Assembly: GCF_900115105.1 (NCBI RefSeq)
Contig: NZ_FOYP01000002.1
Coordinates: 537,080-601,079, forward strand
DNA length: 64,000 nucleotides
Direction: 5' to 3'
Origin: Yoonia tamlensis
GTDB lineage: Bacteria; Pseudomonadota; Alphaproteobacteria; Rhodobacterales; Rhodobacteraceae
The notes below the pieces were generated by a model, which was not told where the DNA came from, did no database searches, and saw nothing but the letters and a program-made list of their open reading frames with translations. Shown here in pieces: positions 46,486 to 55,396 of this stretch. The position numbers and the translations under genes were made by a program. Numbering within the stretch: position 1 is the stretch's first letter; each line of letters opens with the position of its first letter.

Positions 46486-47343
46486 ATGGACATAATGAAG
46501 CAAGAGGTGTTTCCAACCACCGGTATCGGGATACGCGCCTGCACTTACGGGCAGTCGAAAGTGGTGTTTCGCGGGCCGCGTAAGTCACTGGATCAGCCCT
46601 ATATGGCCTTTGTTGGCAGCACGGAAACCTATGGCAAATTTATTCAGGAACCGTTTGCGTCACTTGTCGAACAGGAATTGCACCAGACATGCGTAAATTT
46701 CGGCTGTGTGAACGGTGGCATTGATGCCTTTGTGAATGATGATTCGGTGCTTGATATCTGTCGCGGCGCGGAAATGACGGTGCTGCAGATCATGGGCGCA
46801 AATAACCTGTCGAACCGTTTTTACTCCGTGCATCCACGCCGCAACGACCGTTTTGTTGATGCCTCTTCGGTGCTGCAGGCGATCTATGAAGACGTCGATT
46901 TTTCGGAATTTTCGTTTACCCGTCACATGCTTGGCGCCTTGCATGATAAATCTCCGCGCCGGTTCGAAATTGTCGTGAACGAACTGCGGCAGGCGTGGTC
47001 AGCGCGGATGAAAACCCTTTTGGATAAACTTGGCAGTCGGGTTGTGCTGCTGTGGTTCTCGGAAGAGCCGTTGAGCGATCAGGATTGGGCCATGCGCCCT
47101 GCGCAATTGCAAACAGAGCCGCTTTTTATTACCGCATCAATGGTCGATGAACTGCGCCCGCTGGTCAAGGATGTCGTGGTTGTGAACCCGTCGCGCGCGG
47201 CATTGGCGCAAGGGGTTACGGGCATGGTATTCCCCCCTGCGCAAGAAGCGATGGCATCGGAAATGCTTGGGGTGCGCTGTCACGAGGAGGCGGGTGCGCA
47301 ATTGGCATCGGCAATTCGCGCGCAGCTGGAAATATCCACGTAA
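46486..47343 (+). CDS. DUF6473-family protein
   Basis: 285 residues from ATG 46486 (GTG 46483 and ATG 46495 possible). Contains FRGPRKSLDQPYMAFVGSTETYGKFI and NFGCVNGGIDAF, which I associate with DUF6473 proteins of Rhodobacterales, possibly sulfotransferase- or polysaccharide-related. The remainder (VVLLWFSEEPLSDQD, VVNPSRAALAQG) looks like a SGNH-like or Rossmann fold. Function unknown; no signal peptide. Confidence 0.6.
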   Translation: MDIMKQEVFPTTGIGIRACTYGQSKVVFRGPRKSLDQPYMAFVGSTETYGKFIQEPFASLVEQELHQTCVNFGCVNGGIDAFVNDDSVLDICRGAEMTVLQIMGANNLSNRFYSVHPRRNDRFVDASSVLQAIYEDVDFSEFSFTRHMLGALHDKSPRRFEIVVNELRQAWSARMKTLLDKLGSRVVLLWFSEEPLSDQDWAMRPAQLQTEPLFITASMVDELRPLVKDVVVVNPSRAALAQGVTGMVFPPAQEAMASEMLGVRCHEEAGAQLASAIRAQLEIST

Positions 47344-47410
47344 AACGGCGGAGCGGTGCGTCGGGTTTACGTTCCATCATGGCTAGGGAAAGTGTTAAGC
47401 TGCCCGCGAT

Positions 47411-48580
47411 ATGACGCAGCATCCAAATTTTTCGCCCCACCCTGCATCTGCCCTGCATACGCCCGATGTGCCGGGCATGCGGGTATTGCTGGATTGCTTG
47501 CACGCGGGCCGCGGTTTTATGGCCCAGCCGACGGGCCCCTCGCCGGTAACCGCTGACGATGCAAACAGGCAATGGGTGCTATGCGCGACGTCGGGAACCA
47601 GCGGCAAACCCAAGGTTATCCGCCGAAGCCCGCTGTCGTGGATCCGCAGCTTTGGTGTTACCTTTGAAACATACGGCATTGATGCAAGCCATCGCTATGC
47701 GACGTTTGGTTCGCTGGGGCATTCACTGACGCTTTATGCAAGCGTCGAGGCGATATGTCTTGGCGCGGATCAATGGGCGCTTGGCCCGCGCGCGCCAAAG
47801 GCGCAGGCGCAGGCCGTCGCCACGCATGGCATCACTGTGATCTACGCCACGCCCACGCAATTGGGCCTGTTGGTCAAAGGCGCCGCGCAGGCGCAAATCG
47901 CCGGTTTTCCCGCGCTAACTTATGTTTTTTGCGGCGGCGGCGCGCTTGCGGATACTGTCAGGGTCGCGCTGCAACGGCTTTGTCCGCAGGCGCAAATCAT
48001 CGTGTTTTTCGGAGCTAGCGAAACCAGCTTTATCACGCTGACACAGGCTAAGACGCCGCACGGGTCTGTGGGGCGGGCCTATCCGCATGTGGAGCTGCGC
48101 GTCGATGCGCCCTGCGGTGAGGTTGGCGAAATCTGGGTTAAAAGCCCCTATCTTTTCGCAGGCTACGCCGCCGGAGACCATAGCGACACCCGTTGGGACG
48201 TAGGGTTCTTGAGCATTGGCGAAATGGGCTGGCTTGATGCTGCGCAAAACCTGTTTCTGAAAGGCCGCAAGAACCGCATGGTCACCGTCGCGGACGTGAA
48301 TGTTTTTCCCGAAGATATCGAAACATGTGTCGTCCAGATGGATCATGTGCAGGCCTGCGCGGTGGTCGCGGTGCCCGATGACAGGCGCGGTAACAGGTTG
48401 ATTTGCTTTGTACAATCGGATGAGGCAGGCCCCACCGCGCCGCAAGTTCAGGCACATTGCCGCGCGGTATTAGGCGCGCATCAAGTGCCCAAGGAGGTCC
48501 GCCGGATCGCTCGATTGCCGCTTTTGGAGGCTGGCAAGCCTGATCTGGTCAAGCTGCGCGCGTTGGCGTTGGGGGCATGA
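47411..48580 (+). CDS. Short ANL-superfamily acyl-CoA ligase
   Basis: 389 residues of the AMP-binding ANL family. Motif A3 CATSGTSGKPK lies at 58-68, A5 FFGASETSF at 199-207, A8 KGRKNRMV at 284-291 and the A10 Lys (AGKPDLVKL) at 376. Normal ligases have roughly 150 residues before A3; here there are fewer than 60, so the first subdomain is missing. A7 is altered (IGEMGWLD for TGDxGxxD). It should still adenylate an acid if the remaining fold suffices; the acyl substrate is unknown. Overlaps the thiolase gene by ATGA. Confidence 0.85.
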   Translation: MTQHPNFSPHPASALHTPDVPGMRVLLDCLHAGRGFMAQPTGPSPVTADDANRQWVLCATSGTSGKPKVIRRSPLSWIRSFGVTFETYGIDASHRYATFGSLGHSLTLYASVEAICLGADQWALGPRAPKAQAQAVATHGITVIYATPTQLGLLVKGAAQAQIAGFPALTYVFCGGGALADTVRVALQRLCPQAQIIVFFGASETSFITLTQAKTPHGSVGRAYPHVELRVDAPCGEVGEIWVKSPYLFAGYAAGDHSDTRWDVGFLSIGEMGWLDAAQNLFLKGRKNRMVTVADVNVFPEDIETCVVQMDHVQACAVVAVPDDRRGNRLICFVQSDEAGPTAPQVQAHCRAVLGAHQVPKEVRRIARLPLLEAGKPDLVKLRALALGA

Positions 48581-49680
48581 TGGCAAAATCCTATGTCATC
48601 GCGGCGCGCCGCAGCCCGATTGCCCCGCGAAATGGCGCGTTTGCGGCAATGTCGCTGGCAGATTTGGCGCGCCCGATTGTGCTGCAGGTGCTGGCCGATG
48701 CGCATCTGACCCCTGCGGATGTTGGTGAATTGATCGTATCAAACGCGCTGGGGGCGGGTGGTAACCCTGCGCGGATCGTGGCGTTAGGCGCGGGATTGCA
48801 GGAACGCGTGGCGGGTCTGTCCGTTGACCGCCAATGTGCGGGCGGGCTGGATGCGCTGCTGATTGCCGATGCATTGATCCGCGCGGGCCAGCATGACGTG
48901 GTGATCGCAGGCGGCGTTGAAAGCTATTCACGCCGTCCCCTGCGGGCGCAAACCTTTGCCGATGGCCGCCCGTCTGCCCCCTATGATCAGGCGCCATTTA
49001 CCCCATGGCCCGACCGTGACCCCGATATGGCGGCGGCGGCGGATGATTTGGCGCGTATGCTGGATATTTCCAAGGCGGATCAGGATGCATTGGCCGTCCA
49101 AAGCCATGCGCGTGCGCGCGCAGCATCCCACCCTGAACTCACACCGCTGGCCGGGATCAGCCGCGATCCGTTCACCCGCGATCTGACGCTGCGCCATTGT
49201 GACAGGGCGCCGGTGGTGTCCGGCACAATTACCGCCGCGAATATGGCAGTTGCCGCCGATGGGGCCGCGTTTGTGGTTATGGTATCGGAACGGATCGCGG
49301 CAAAGCTGGGCGCGCGCGCAGTTGCATTTGTCGCGGGTTGCACGGTTGGCGCTGATCCTGAATTGCCCGGCATCGCGCCGATTGCTGCGATTGAAACCGT
49401 CTTGGCCAAGGCAGCCCTAACCCCCGCTGATCTGCTGCGCGCCGAGGTGATGGAAGCATTCGCCGTTCAAGCCATTGCCTGCCAGAAAGGCGCGCAATTG
49501 CCCGAACATATTGTCAACCCGCAAGGCGGCGCGCTGGCGTGGGGGCATCCGGTTGGCGCATCAGGCGCGGTGCTGGCGGCGCGGCTTTATCATCATCTGT
49601 GTCAGACCAATGGTGCGGGGCTTGCCGCGATTGCGGCCGCTGGCGGGATCGGCACGGCGATTGTGCTGCGCGCGGATTAG
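48577..49680 (+). CDS. Thiolase-family protein with altered catalytic motifs
   Basis: 367 residues. The thiolase fold is clear: nucleophile Cys87 in DRQCAGGLDALL, His324 in NPQGGALAWGHPVGASGA. But the NEAF motif reads MEAF (Asn to Met at 292) and the final CxGGG motif reads AIAAAGGIG (Cys to Ala near 353), so two of four catalytic elements are lost, and the loop domain is short. It may bind acyl-CoA or perform a different condensation. Co-transcribed with the short ligase. Confidence 0.85.
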   Translation: MMAKSYVIAARRSPIAPRNGAFAAMSLADLARPIVLQVLADAHLTPADVGELIVSNALGAGGNPARIVALGAGLQERVAGLSVDRQCAGGLDALLIADALIRAGQHDVVIAGGVESYSRRPLRAQTFADGRPSAPYDQAPFTPWPDRDPDMAAAADDLARMLDISKADQDALAVQSHARARAASHPELTPLAGISRDPFTRDLTLRHCDRAPVVSGTITAANMAVAADGAAFVVMVSERIAAKLGARAVAFVAGCTVGADPELPGIAPIAAIETVLAKAALTPADLLRAEVMEAFAVQAIACQKGAQLPEHIVNPQGGALAWGHPVGASGAVLAARLYHHLCQTNGAGLAAIAAAGGIGTAIVLRAD

Positions 49681-50354
49681 TCGAAGCCTTGAAAGCTTGT
49701 GAAATCCGCAAGCGGCAGCCGTTCGGTCCGGAATTGGTTCACTGCGGCCTGTCGATCGGGCTTACCCACCGCGATGCCGCAAACCACCAGTTCGTCGGCG
49801 GGCAGTTTCAGATGGTCATGCACGATGCCGCCGTAATTGGCGATCGCGCCAACGCCTGTGGCGCCTAAGCCTGCGGCTTCGGCGGCCAGCAGGAATGTCA
49901 TGATTGCCATCCCCAGATCCATAAAGCAGCCCTTGCCCATATCGCGGTCGATGGTGACGATGATCCCGACGGGCGCATCAAAGAACCGGTAGTTTTTGGC
50001 AAATTGCGCGCGTCGGGCTGCCGTGTCGCGGCGCGCGATCCCGAGCGCTTTGTAAAGCGCATAGCCCGCTTTGCGCTGCCGGTCCTTGAGGTCGGCCGAC
50101 ATCATGTCTGGAAAGTAGGAATATTCGAGCGCGACAGGCGTTGCATCCGCGTTAGCCTGTTCCAGTCGGCTGGATAACGCGGCAAGTGGCGCGCCCGTCA
50201 GCACATGAAATTTGCCAGGCTGCAGGTTTGCGCCGCTGGGCGCGCGCCGCGCGGCATGGCACAGCAGTTCAATTGTGGCGCGGTCGATCGGGTCATTGGT
50301 AAAGGCCCTGACCGACCGCCGCCGCTTTAGGATTTCACTGAAATCACTGGGCAT
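49677..50354 (-). CDS. Nitroreductase-family FMN protein
   Basis: 225 residues. RRRSVRAFTNDPIDRATIE and ARRAPSGANLQPGKFHVL form the FMN site; MDLGMAIMTFLLAAEAAGLGATGVGAI is the helix near the dimer interface. Catalyses NAD(P)H-dependent reduction; substrate unknown. Overlaps the bioY 3' end by 11 bp, so it belongs to the bioMNY operon; its 3' end overlaps the thiolase by 4 bp (convergent). Confidence 0.88.
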   Translation of the reverse strand: MPSDFSEILKRRRSVRAFTNDPIDRATIELLCHAARRAPSGANLQPGKFHVLTGAPLAALSSRLEQANADATPVALEYSYFPDMMSADLKDRQRKAGYALYKALGIARRDTAARRAQFAKNYRFFDAPVGIIVTIDRDMGKGCFMDLGMAIMTFLLAAEAAGLGATGVGAIANYGGIVHDHLKLPADELVVCGIAVGKPDRQAAVNQFRTERLPLADFTSFQGFD

Positions 50355-50898
50355 TGAGACGTGAAAGCACGCTTGCAGGCCGCGCCGTTGCCAGCGCGGA
50401 TGTCAGCATTGCCGCGATCCCTGCCTTCAGCAAATCACCGGGGATATAGACCATGGCGATGCCTGCCGCCTGCAGCAGGGTTTTGTCCAGCATGATCGCC
50501 ATGCCGGTAATCCCGAATACATACATCACGATGATGCTGCCCAGAACCGCCGCGACCCCTGCGACGATCATCAAAGGTGCGCCGCGCCATTTTTCCACGA
50601 TCAGACCTGTCACAAACGCGCCGATTGGCCAGCCGACCAAGAACCCGACAGAAGGCCCCGCAAAGACGCCCAAACCGCCGCGTCCGCCTGACAAAAGCGG
50701 CAGGCCGATAGCCACCAAAAGCAGGAACAGTAGCACTGCAAACGTGCCACGTCTTGCGCCCAAAATGGTGCCGCAAAGCATAACGCCAAGCGTTTGCGCC
50801 GTGATCGGTACCCCAAACCCGAGCGACACAGGCGGGATCAACCCCAGTGCGGCGATCAGGGCCGCGAACAGCGCGATAAGTGTGACATTCTTTTCCAT
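50344..50898 (-). CDS. bioY: Biotin transporter substrate-binding component BioY
   Basis: 184 residues, six membrane helices. VPITAQTLGVMLCGTILGARRG and GRGGLGVFAGPSVGFLVGWPIGAF are the BioY-specific stretches that bind biotin, and a helix with the PGDLLKAGIAA motif contacts the T component. S subunit of the ECF transporter with BioN and BioM. Confidence 0.93.
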   Translation of the reverse strand: MEKNVTLIALFAALIAALGLIPPVSLGFGVPITAQTLGVMLCGTILGARRGTFAVLLFLLLVAIGLPLLSGGRGGLGVFAGPSVGFLVGWPIGAFVTGLIVEKWRGAPLMIVAGVAAVLGSIIVMYVFGITGMAIMLDKTLLQAAGIAMVYIPGDLLKAGIAAMLTSALATARPASVLSRLNAQ

Positions 50899-51513
50899 TT
50901 AGCTCTCCTTAAGGGCGTCAAACCCGCCGCGCGCGCGCAGCGCTTCGGCAACATGGTCCGCGTCATCTAACGCGATTATTGTGAAAGGTAAAATGATCCG
51001 CCAACCTGCGCGGCGGGGCGAACGCGCCGACCATGATTGCGCAAGCAGGTTGCCTTTGTGGGCTAGTACAGGCGTGAGCCGGATCACCATCGCGATGGCC
51101 AATTCCAAAACATCCCCGCGTAGCCCAAGCCGCGTGAGCGGTTTTGCAAGGCTGCGCACAACTGCCATCATATCGGTCAACCTTGTGGTCATCGTCACCA
51201 GATTGGCGAGCGCCACGGCCGACAGCATCCGCAGTATAATCGTCGCACCCTGCGCAACCGCGCCCGACCACAGATGCCAGACCGCGATAACAGCGATGAA
51301 AGGCACAAGCATCCGCAGGTGCCGCAGCCCGGTGATTAGAAACAGCCGCCCCGGCAGCGCATAAAGCCCAGTCACACCTGCCAGAACAGCCGTCTGCGCG
51401 ATGGGGTTTTGCAGCATGAAAAGCATCACAGTTGCCGCGCATAGCCCTGCAAGCTTGGCCCCTGCGGGCCAGCCGTGCGCACGCGTCTTAACCGGCGAGG
51501 TCAGAGATATCAT
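50899..51513 (-). CDS. bioN: ECF transporter transmembrane component BioN
   Basis: 204 residues, four or five membrane helices. CbiQ-type T component; the coupling helices contain ARSPRRAGWRI and ALRARGGFD (Ala-Arg-Gly motifs that contact the ATPase). Begins 1 bp upstream of bioY and overlaps bioM by 26 bp. Confidence 0.88.
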   Translation of the reverse strand: MISLTSPVKTRAHGWPAGAKLAGLCAATVMLFMLQNPIAQTAVLAGVTGLYALPGRLFLITGLRHLRMLVPFIAVIAVWHLWSGAVAQGATIILRMLSAVALANLVTMTTRLTDMMAVVRSLAKPLTRLGLRGDVLELAIAMVIRLTPVLAHKGNLLAQSWSARSPRRAGWRIILPFTIIALDDADHVAEALRARGGFDALKES

Positions 51514-52246
51514 CAGATCCCCCCAATGCCGTCATCCGCGCAATATAGGCGGGCAGTACGTCAGCTGCCGCGCCGTTTTGTGCCAGTTTGCCCTGTTCGA
51601 GCCAGATCACCTGATCATAACCCGCCAAATCCGCCGGATCATGGGTGATATGGATCAACCCGCCTTTATAGTTCGCAAGATAGCGGTTCAATTGCGCCTT
51701 GGTCGGGATATCAAGCCCTGTAAACGGTTCGTCCAGAATGATGGTTTTTGGCCCCATCGCCACGACGGCCATCAGGCAAACCAGATGTTTTTGCCCCTGC
51801 GACAGCGTGTTGATATAGGCGCCCGCCCAATGCGATTTGCCAAAACGGGTCAGCGTGTCTCGGGTCATCTTTGCGACAGCATCCTTGCCATGTCCCAATT
51901 GCCGCAGTCCAAAGCCGATTTCTTCGTCGACGGTTGGGAAAATGATCTGGTGGTCGGGGTTCTGGAACAGAATGCCGACCTGTCGCAGCGCCGCTTTGCG
52001 GTCTTGGGACAGGTGCAATCCGTCCATCCGCGCCGTCCCCGACGTTGGCGCCACCAGCCCCGCAATCACCCGCGCCAGCGTGGATTTGCCGGACCCGTTG
52101 CGCCCGACGACGCCGATGCGCGAAGCCGTCAAATTGACTGAAATATCCGAAAGAATGGCCTTGCCGTCGACCGCAAAGCAAAGGCCATCCAGCGCGATAT
52201 CGCAGCCGTGTTCGGTGCTGTTGGTCTGAAGGCCGTCCATCGTCAT
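51488..52246 (-). CDS. bioM: ECF transporter ATPase BioM
   Basis: 252 residues from ATG 52246 (ATG 52240 and 52261 possible; a GGGG site precedes 52246). Walker A GRNGSGKST, Q-loop LFQNPDHQII, signature LSQGQ in place of LSGGQ, Walker B TIILDEPF and the H-loop His. Powers biotin uptake. No BioR-type palindrome was seen upstream. Confidence 0.92.
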   Translation of the reverse strand: MTMDGLQTNSTEHGCDIALDGLCFAVDGKAILSDISVNLTASRIGVVGRNGSGKSTLARVIAGLVAPTSGTARMDGLHLSQDRKAALRQVGILFQNPDHQIIFPTVDEEIGFGLRQLGHGKDAVAKMTRDTLTRFGKSHWAGAYINTLSQGQKHLVCLMAVVAMGPKTIILDEPFTGLDIPTKAQLNRYLANYKGGLIHITHDPADLAGYDQVIWLEQGKLAQNGAAADVLPAYIARMTALGGSDDISDLAG

Positions 52247-52322
52247 CGCGCCCCGCGTCATGCTTGCGGCTGGGTAAAGGATAAACCGCAGCGGGGCAAG
52301 ATGACGAAAAAGGATGCGGGGG

Positions 52323-52676
52323 CTACGCTGGTTGCGCTTTGTATGTCTGGGCCCAATCATAGAGCTGGAACAAAATCGGCCCAAGCGCCCGACCCTTGGG
52401 CGTGAGCCCATAGCCGACGCGGTTGCGGGCATCGTATTTGGGTCGCCGCACCACAAGCCCCGCTGCGATAAAATCACTCAGCTGCGCCTTAAGAACCTTG
52501 CGGCTAATGCCTGTGACGGCGCGTTCAAGTTCAAGAAAATGCAGTTCGCGCGTAAGCAGGCAATGCAGAATGCGCGGCCCGTGTTTGCCGCCCAATTCAC
52601 GCAGGATTTCGGCCACGGGGCATGCCCCAGTGTCAGGGTCTGTCAAGGGGCGCGTGTGCAGCGTCATGTCATTCAT
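52323..52676 (-). CDS. HxlR-family transcriptional regulator
   Basis: 117 residues. CPVAEILRELGGKHGPRILHCLL, ISRKVLKAQLSDFIAAGLVVR and YGLTPKGRAL are the HxlR winged-helix hallmarks. May sense redox or an electrophile. It lies 76 bp upstream of bioM and divergent from the MBL gene, so either could be its target. Confidence 0.88.
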   Translation of the reverse strand: MNDMTLHTRPLTDPDTGACPVAEILRELGGKHGPRILHCLLTRELHFLELERAVTGISRKVLKAQLSDFIAAGLVVRRPKYDARNRVGYGLTPKGRALGPILFQLYDWAQTYKAQPA

Positions 52677-52770
52677 CGCGAGGCTCCGGTTACAAAAAAG
52701 TGCCTAATTGAGAAGGTCGGGCTGGGTTGCCATCAGGGACATATCATTCACAGTAACGGCAACAAAGAAG

Positions 52771-53481
52771 ATGACCACACCCTTAATAAAAACAATTCCG
52801 ATCCTGCCCTTTGGGCCATTGAATGCCTTTCTGGTCGTTCAGGCCGGCCGCGCGATGCTTGTTGATACGGGCTTGCCCGGTTCCGAACGCAAAATCGGCC
52901 GCGCGTTGCGCGCGCATGGGCTGGACTGGCCCGATGTCGCATTAACCGTGCTGACGCATGCGCATATTGATCATGCAGGCGCTGGTGCGCGGGTGCAAAA
53001 ACTGTCCAAAGCGCCGGTTTTTATTCATCAGCATGATCTACCCTATTGCGAAGGTCTTGCGCCTGTACTGCGCCCTACGGGTCGATTTGGGCGTTTGTTT
53101 CAAAAGACCGGTGCGATTGAACGTCCTTTTGCCTATTTCACACCGGATCAGGTTGTCCAATCTGATGATGTTGCGTTGCACGCCTACGGGTTTGCCGCGC
53201 GGATCATTGCAACACCCGGCCACACGCCGGGATCACAGTCGGTATTGTTTGAAAATGGCGATGTTATTGCTGGTGATTTGGCCGCCTCGGGGATTTTGCT
53301 GGGCGGGATCATGCTGCGTGGGCGCCCCAAACAGCCCCCGTTCGAAGAAGACACCAGCCAAGTCATCGTGGCATTAGAACATCTGCTTTCGCTCGGTGCG
53401 ACACGGTTTTATCTGGGGCACGGGGGGCCACTGCATGCGCGCGCAATTGCTGCGCATGTCGCCGCGCTCAAACGCGCGTAG
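52771..53481 (+). CDS. Metallo-beta-lactamase-fold hydrolase
   Basis: 236 residues from ATG 52771 (AAAGAAG upstream). Zn site THAHIDHAGAG (HxHxDH), TPGHTPGS, GDLAASG and a C-terminal GHGGPLH. General MBL hydrolase; substrate unknown. Divergent from the HxlR gene. Confidence 0.88.
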   Translation: MTTPLIKTIPILPFGPLNAFLVVQAGRAMLVDTGLPGSERKIGRALRAHGLDWPDVALTVLTHAHIDHAGAGARVQKLSKAPVFIHQHDLPYCEGLAPVLRPTGRFGRLFQKTGAIERPFAYFTPDQVVQSDDVALHAYGFAARIIATPGHTPGSQSVLFENGDVIAGDLAASGILLGGIMLRGRPKQPPFEEDTSQVIVALEHLLSLGATRFYLGHGGPLHARAIAAHVAALKRA

Positions 53482-53492
53482 CCCGCAAACGA

Positions 53493-53522
53493 AAAGGGCC
53501 CGCTTTTGCAAGCAGGCCCTTT
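53493..53522. terminator. Bidirectional terminator between the MBL and etfA genes
   Basis: AAAGGGCCCGC (53493-53503) and GCAGGCCCTTT (53512-53522) form a GC-rich stem with one mismatch, with A/T at both ends, so it can end both convergent transcripts. Confidence 0.8.
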
Positions 53523-53543
53523 GGTCGTCGTCTTATGTCTGGC

Positions 53544-54470
53544 TTACAGCTTTTCAATCAGCTCTGGCACGGCGTCGAAGAGGTCGGCCACCAGACCATA
53601 ATCGGCGACCTGAAAGATCGGGGCTTCTTCGTCTTTGTTGATCGCGACGATGATTTTGCTGTCTTTCATGCCCGCAAGGTGCTGGATCGCGCCGGAGATA
53701 CCAACCGCGACATAAAGATCAGGCGCAACCACTTTGCCGGTTTGGCCGACTTGCCAGTCGTTCGGGGCATAGCCACTGTCGACCGCTGCGCGCGATGCGC
53801 CAACGGCGGCACCGAGCTTGTCTGCCAGTTTTTCGATCAGCGCAAAGTCTTCCTCAGACCCGACACCGCGGCCACCTGATACAACAACACCCGCAGATGT
53901 CAGTTCCGGACGGTCGGATTCGGCAACTTTGTCTTCGACCCATGTCGAAAGCGCCGGATCAGCCGCCGCGCCGATGGATTCCACAGATGCGGACCCGCCC
54001 ATGCCAGCCGCGTCAAAACCTGCGGTGCGGATGGTCATCACCTTGGTCGCATCGCCTGATTTCACGGTCTGGATCGCGTTACCGGCGTAGATCGGGCGCC
54101 CAAAAGTATCGGCGTCGATCACGGCGGTTACTTCGGAAATCACCATCACATCCAGCAGGGCCGCAACGCGCGGCAGGATGTTTTTGGCGTCCGTCGTGCC
54201 GGGGGCCACGATATGGCTGTAGTCGCCCGCAAGTGAAACGATCAAAGCGGCGGTCGGTTCGGCCAGACGGTGGTTCAATGATGCATCTTCGGCGCAAAGC
54301 ACACGTGCGACGCCGTCAATTTTTGCGGCTTCTGCTGCGGCAGCGGCGGCCGATGCGCCCGCGCAAAGAACGGTAATATCACCAAGTGCAGTCGCCGCGC
54401 TGACCGCTTTGGCGGTTGCGTCAACGGCCAATGCGCCATCGGTGACTTCGGCAAGGAGAAGAACAGCCAT
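53544..54470 (-). CDS. etfA: Electron transfer flavoprotein subunit alpha
   Basis: 308 residues. C-terminal FAD domain with [66 protein letters not shown]-terminal alpha/beta domain. Accepts electrons from acyl-CoA dehydrogenases such as Mcd and passes them to ETF-quinone oxidoreductase. Overlaps etfB by 1 bp. Confidence 0.95.
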   Translation of the reverse strand: MAVLLLAEVTDGALAVDATAKAVSAATALGDITVLCAGASAAAAAAEAAKIDGVARVLCAEDASLNHRLAEPTAALIVSLAGDYSHIVAPGTTDAKNILPRVAALLDVMVISEVTAVIDADTFGRPIYAGNAIQTVKSGDATKVMTIRTAGFDAAGMGGSASVESIGAAADPALSTWVEDKVAESDRPELTSAGVVVSGGRGVGSEEDFALIEKLADKLGAAVGASRAAVDSGYAPNDWQVGQTGKVVAPDLYVAVGISGAIQHLAGMKDSKIIVAINKDEEAPIFQVADYGLVADLFDAVPELIEKL

Positions 54471-55228
54471 TACACAGCCCCCGCTTCTTTGAGTTTCGCG
54501 ACCAGCTCATCGACTGATCCAACAATGATTCCGGCCTGACGTGTGGCGGGCTCGGATGTGCTGACCACGGTCAAACGTGGTGTCGTATCCACGCCGTAAT
54601 CGGCAGGTGTTTTTTCGTCCAAAGGCTTTTTCTTGGCCTTCATGATATTGGGCAGCGATGCATAGCGCGGCTCGTTCAGGCGCAGGTCTACGCTGATAAT
54701 TGTGGGCGTTTTGACCTTGATGGTCTGCAAGCCGCCGTCGACTTCGCGGGTGACCACGGCGCTGTCGCCGTCGATGTTGACCTCGGAGGCGAATGTCGCC
54801 TGTGACCAGCCCAGCAGCGCCGAAAGCATCTGACCGGTGGCGTTCATATCGTTGTCGATCGCCTGTTTTCCGCAAAGCACAAGGCCGGGGTTTTCTTCTT
54901 TGACGATGGCGGCCAGAATTTTGGCAACGGCCAGCGGTTCGATATCCTGATGCACATCATCAGCCGCAACCACCAGAATGGCGCGGTCAGCCCCCATGGC
55001 GAGCGCGGTGCGCAGGGTTTCTTGCGCCTGTTTGACGCCGATCGACACCGCGACGACTTCTTCCACCTTACCCGCTTCACGCAGGCGAATCGCCTCTTCG
55101 ACGGCAATCTCGTCGAACGGGTTCATGGACATTTTGACGTTTGCAAGATCGACGCCCGTGCCGTCCGCTTTGACGCGAACCTTCACGTTATAGTCGATCA
55201 CGCGCTTGACGGGTACGATGACCTTCAT
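54470..55228 (-). CDS. etfB: Electron transfer flavoprotein subunit beta
   Basis: 252 residues from ATG 55228 (GGGAGAG upstream; the frame opens earlier at 55384). [63 protein letters not shown] and [13 protein letters not shown] are highly conserved ETF-beta stretches (AMP site and recognition loop). Transcribed with etfA. Confidence 0.96.
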   Translation of the reverse strand: MKVIVPVKRVIDYNVKVRVKADGTGVDLANVKMSMNPFDEIAVEEAIRLREAGKVEEVVAVSIGVKQAQETLRTALAMGADRAILVVAADDVHQDIEPLAVAKILAAIVKEENPGLVLCGKQAIDNDMNATGQMLSALLGWSQATFASEVNIDGDSAVVTREVDGGLQTIKVKTPTIISVDLRLNEPRYASLPNIMKAKKKPLDEKTPADYGVDTTPRLTVVSTSEPATRQAGIIVGSVDELVAKLKEAGAV

Positions 55229-55344
55229 CTGCGTTTCTCTCCCAAGAAAATTGATCGTTTGTGTTCTCGCAATAGTGTTACCCGCTCGGATCGGGGGACA
55301 ACAGGGTAAAATCGACGCGACAGGGCCCAAGGACGCCACGTTCT

Positions 55345-55358
55345 TGACGTTTACGTCA
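55345..55358. promoter_or_regulatory. 14-bp palindrome upstream of etfBA
   Basis: TGACGTTTACGTCA is a palindrome with TT at the centre, about 120 bp before etfB. It resembles, from memory, sites for MerR-family LiuR regulators of branched-chain amino-acid and fatty-acid oxidation genes, which often include etf. Unverified; only one copy was seen. Confidence 0.38.
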
Positions 55359-55364
55359 CGTGGT

Positions 55365-55390
55365 GGGGCGTTGACACGCGCCAACGCCCC
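55365..55390 (-). terminator. Hairpin after the SDR gene
   Basis: GGGGCGTTG (55365-55373) pairs perfectly with CAACGCCCC (55382-55390), 7 bp past the SDR stop. No T-run. Confidence 0.55.
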
Positions 55391-55396
55391 CGCAGA

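Noticed and set aside
52247..52322. BioR-type palindrome upstream of bioM
   Set aside because: A TTATCC..TTTA-like stretch is present but does not form the TTATnnATAA palindrome.
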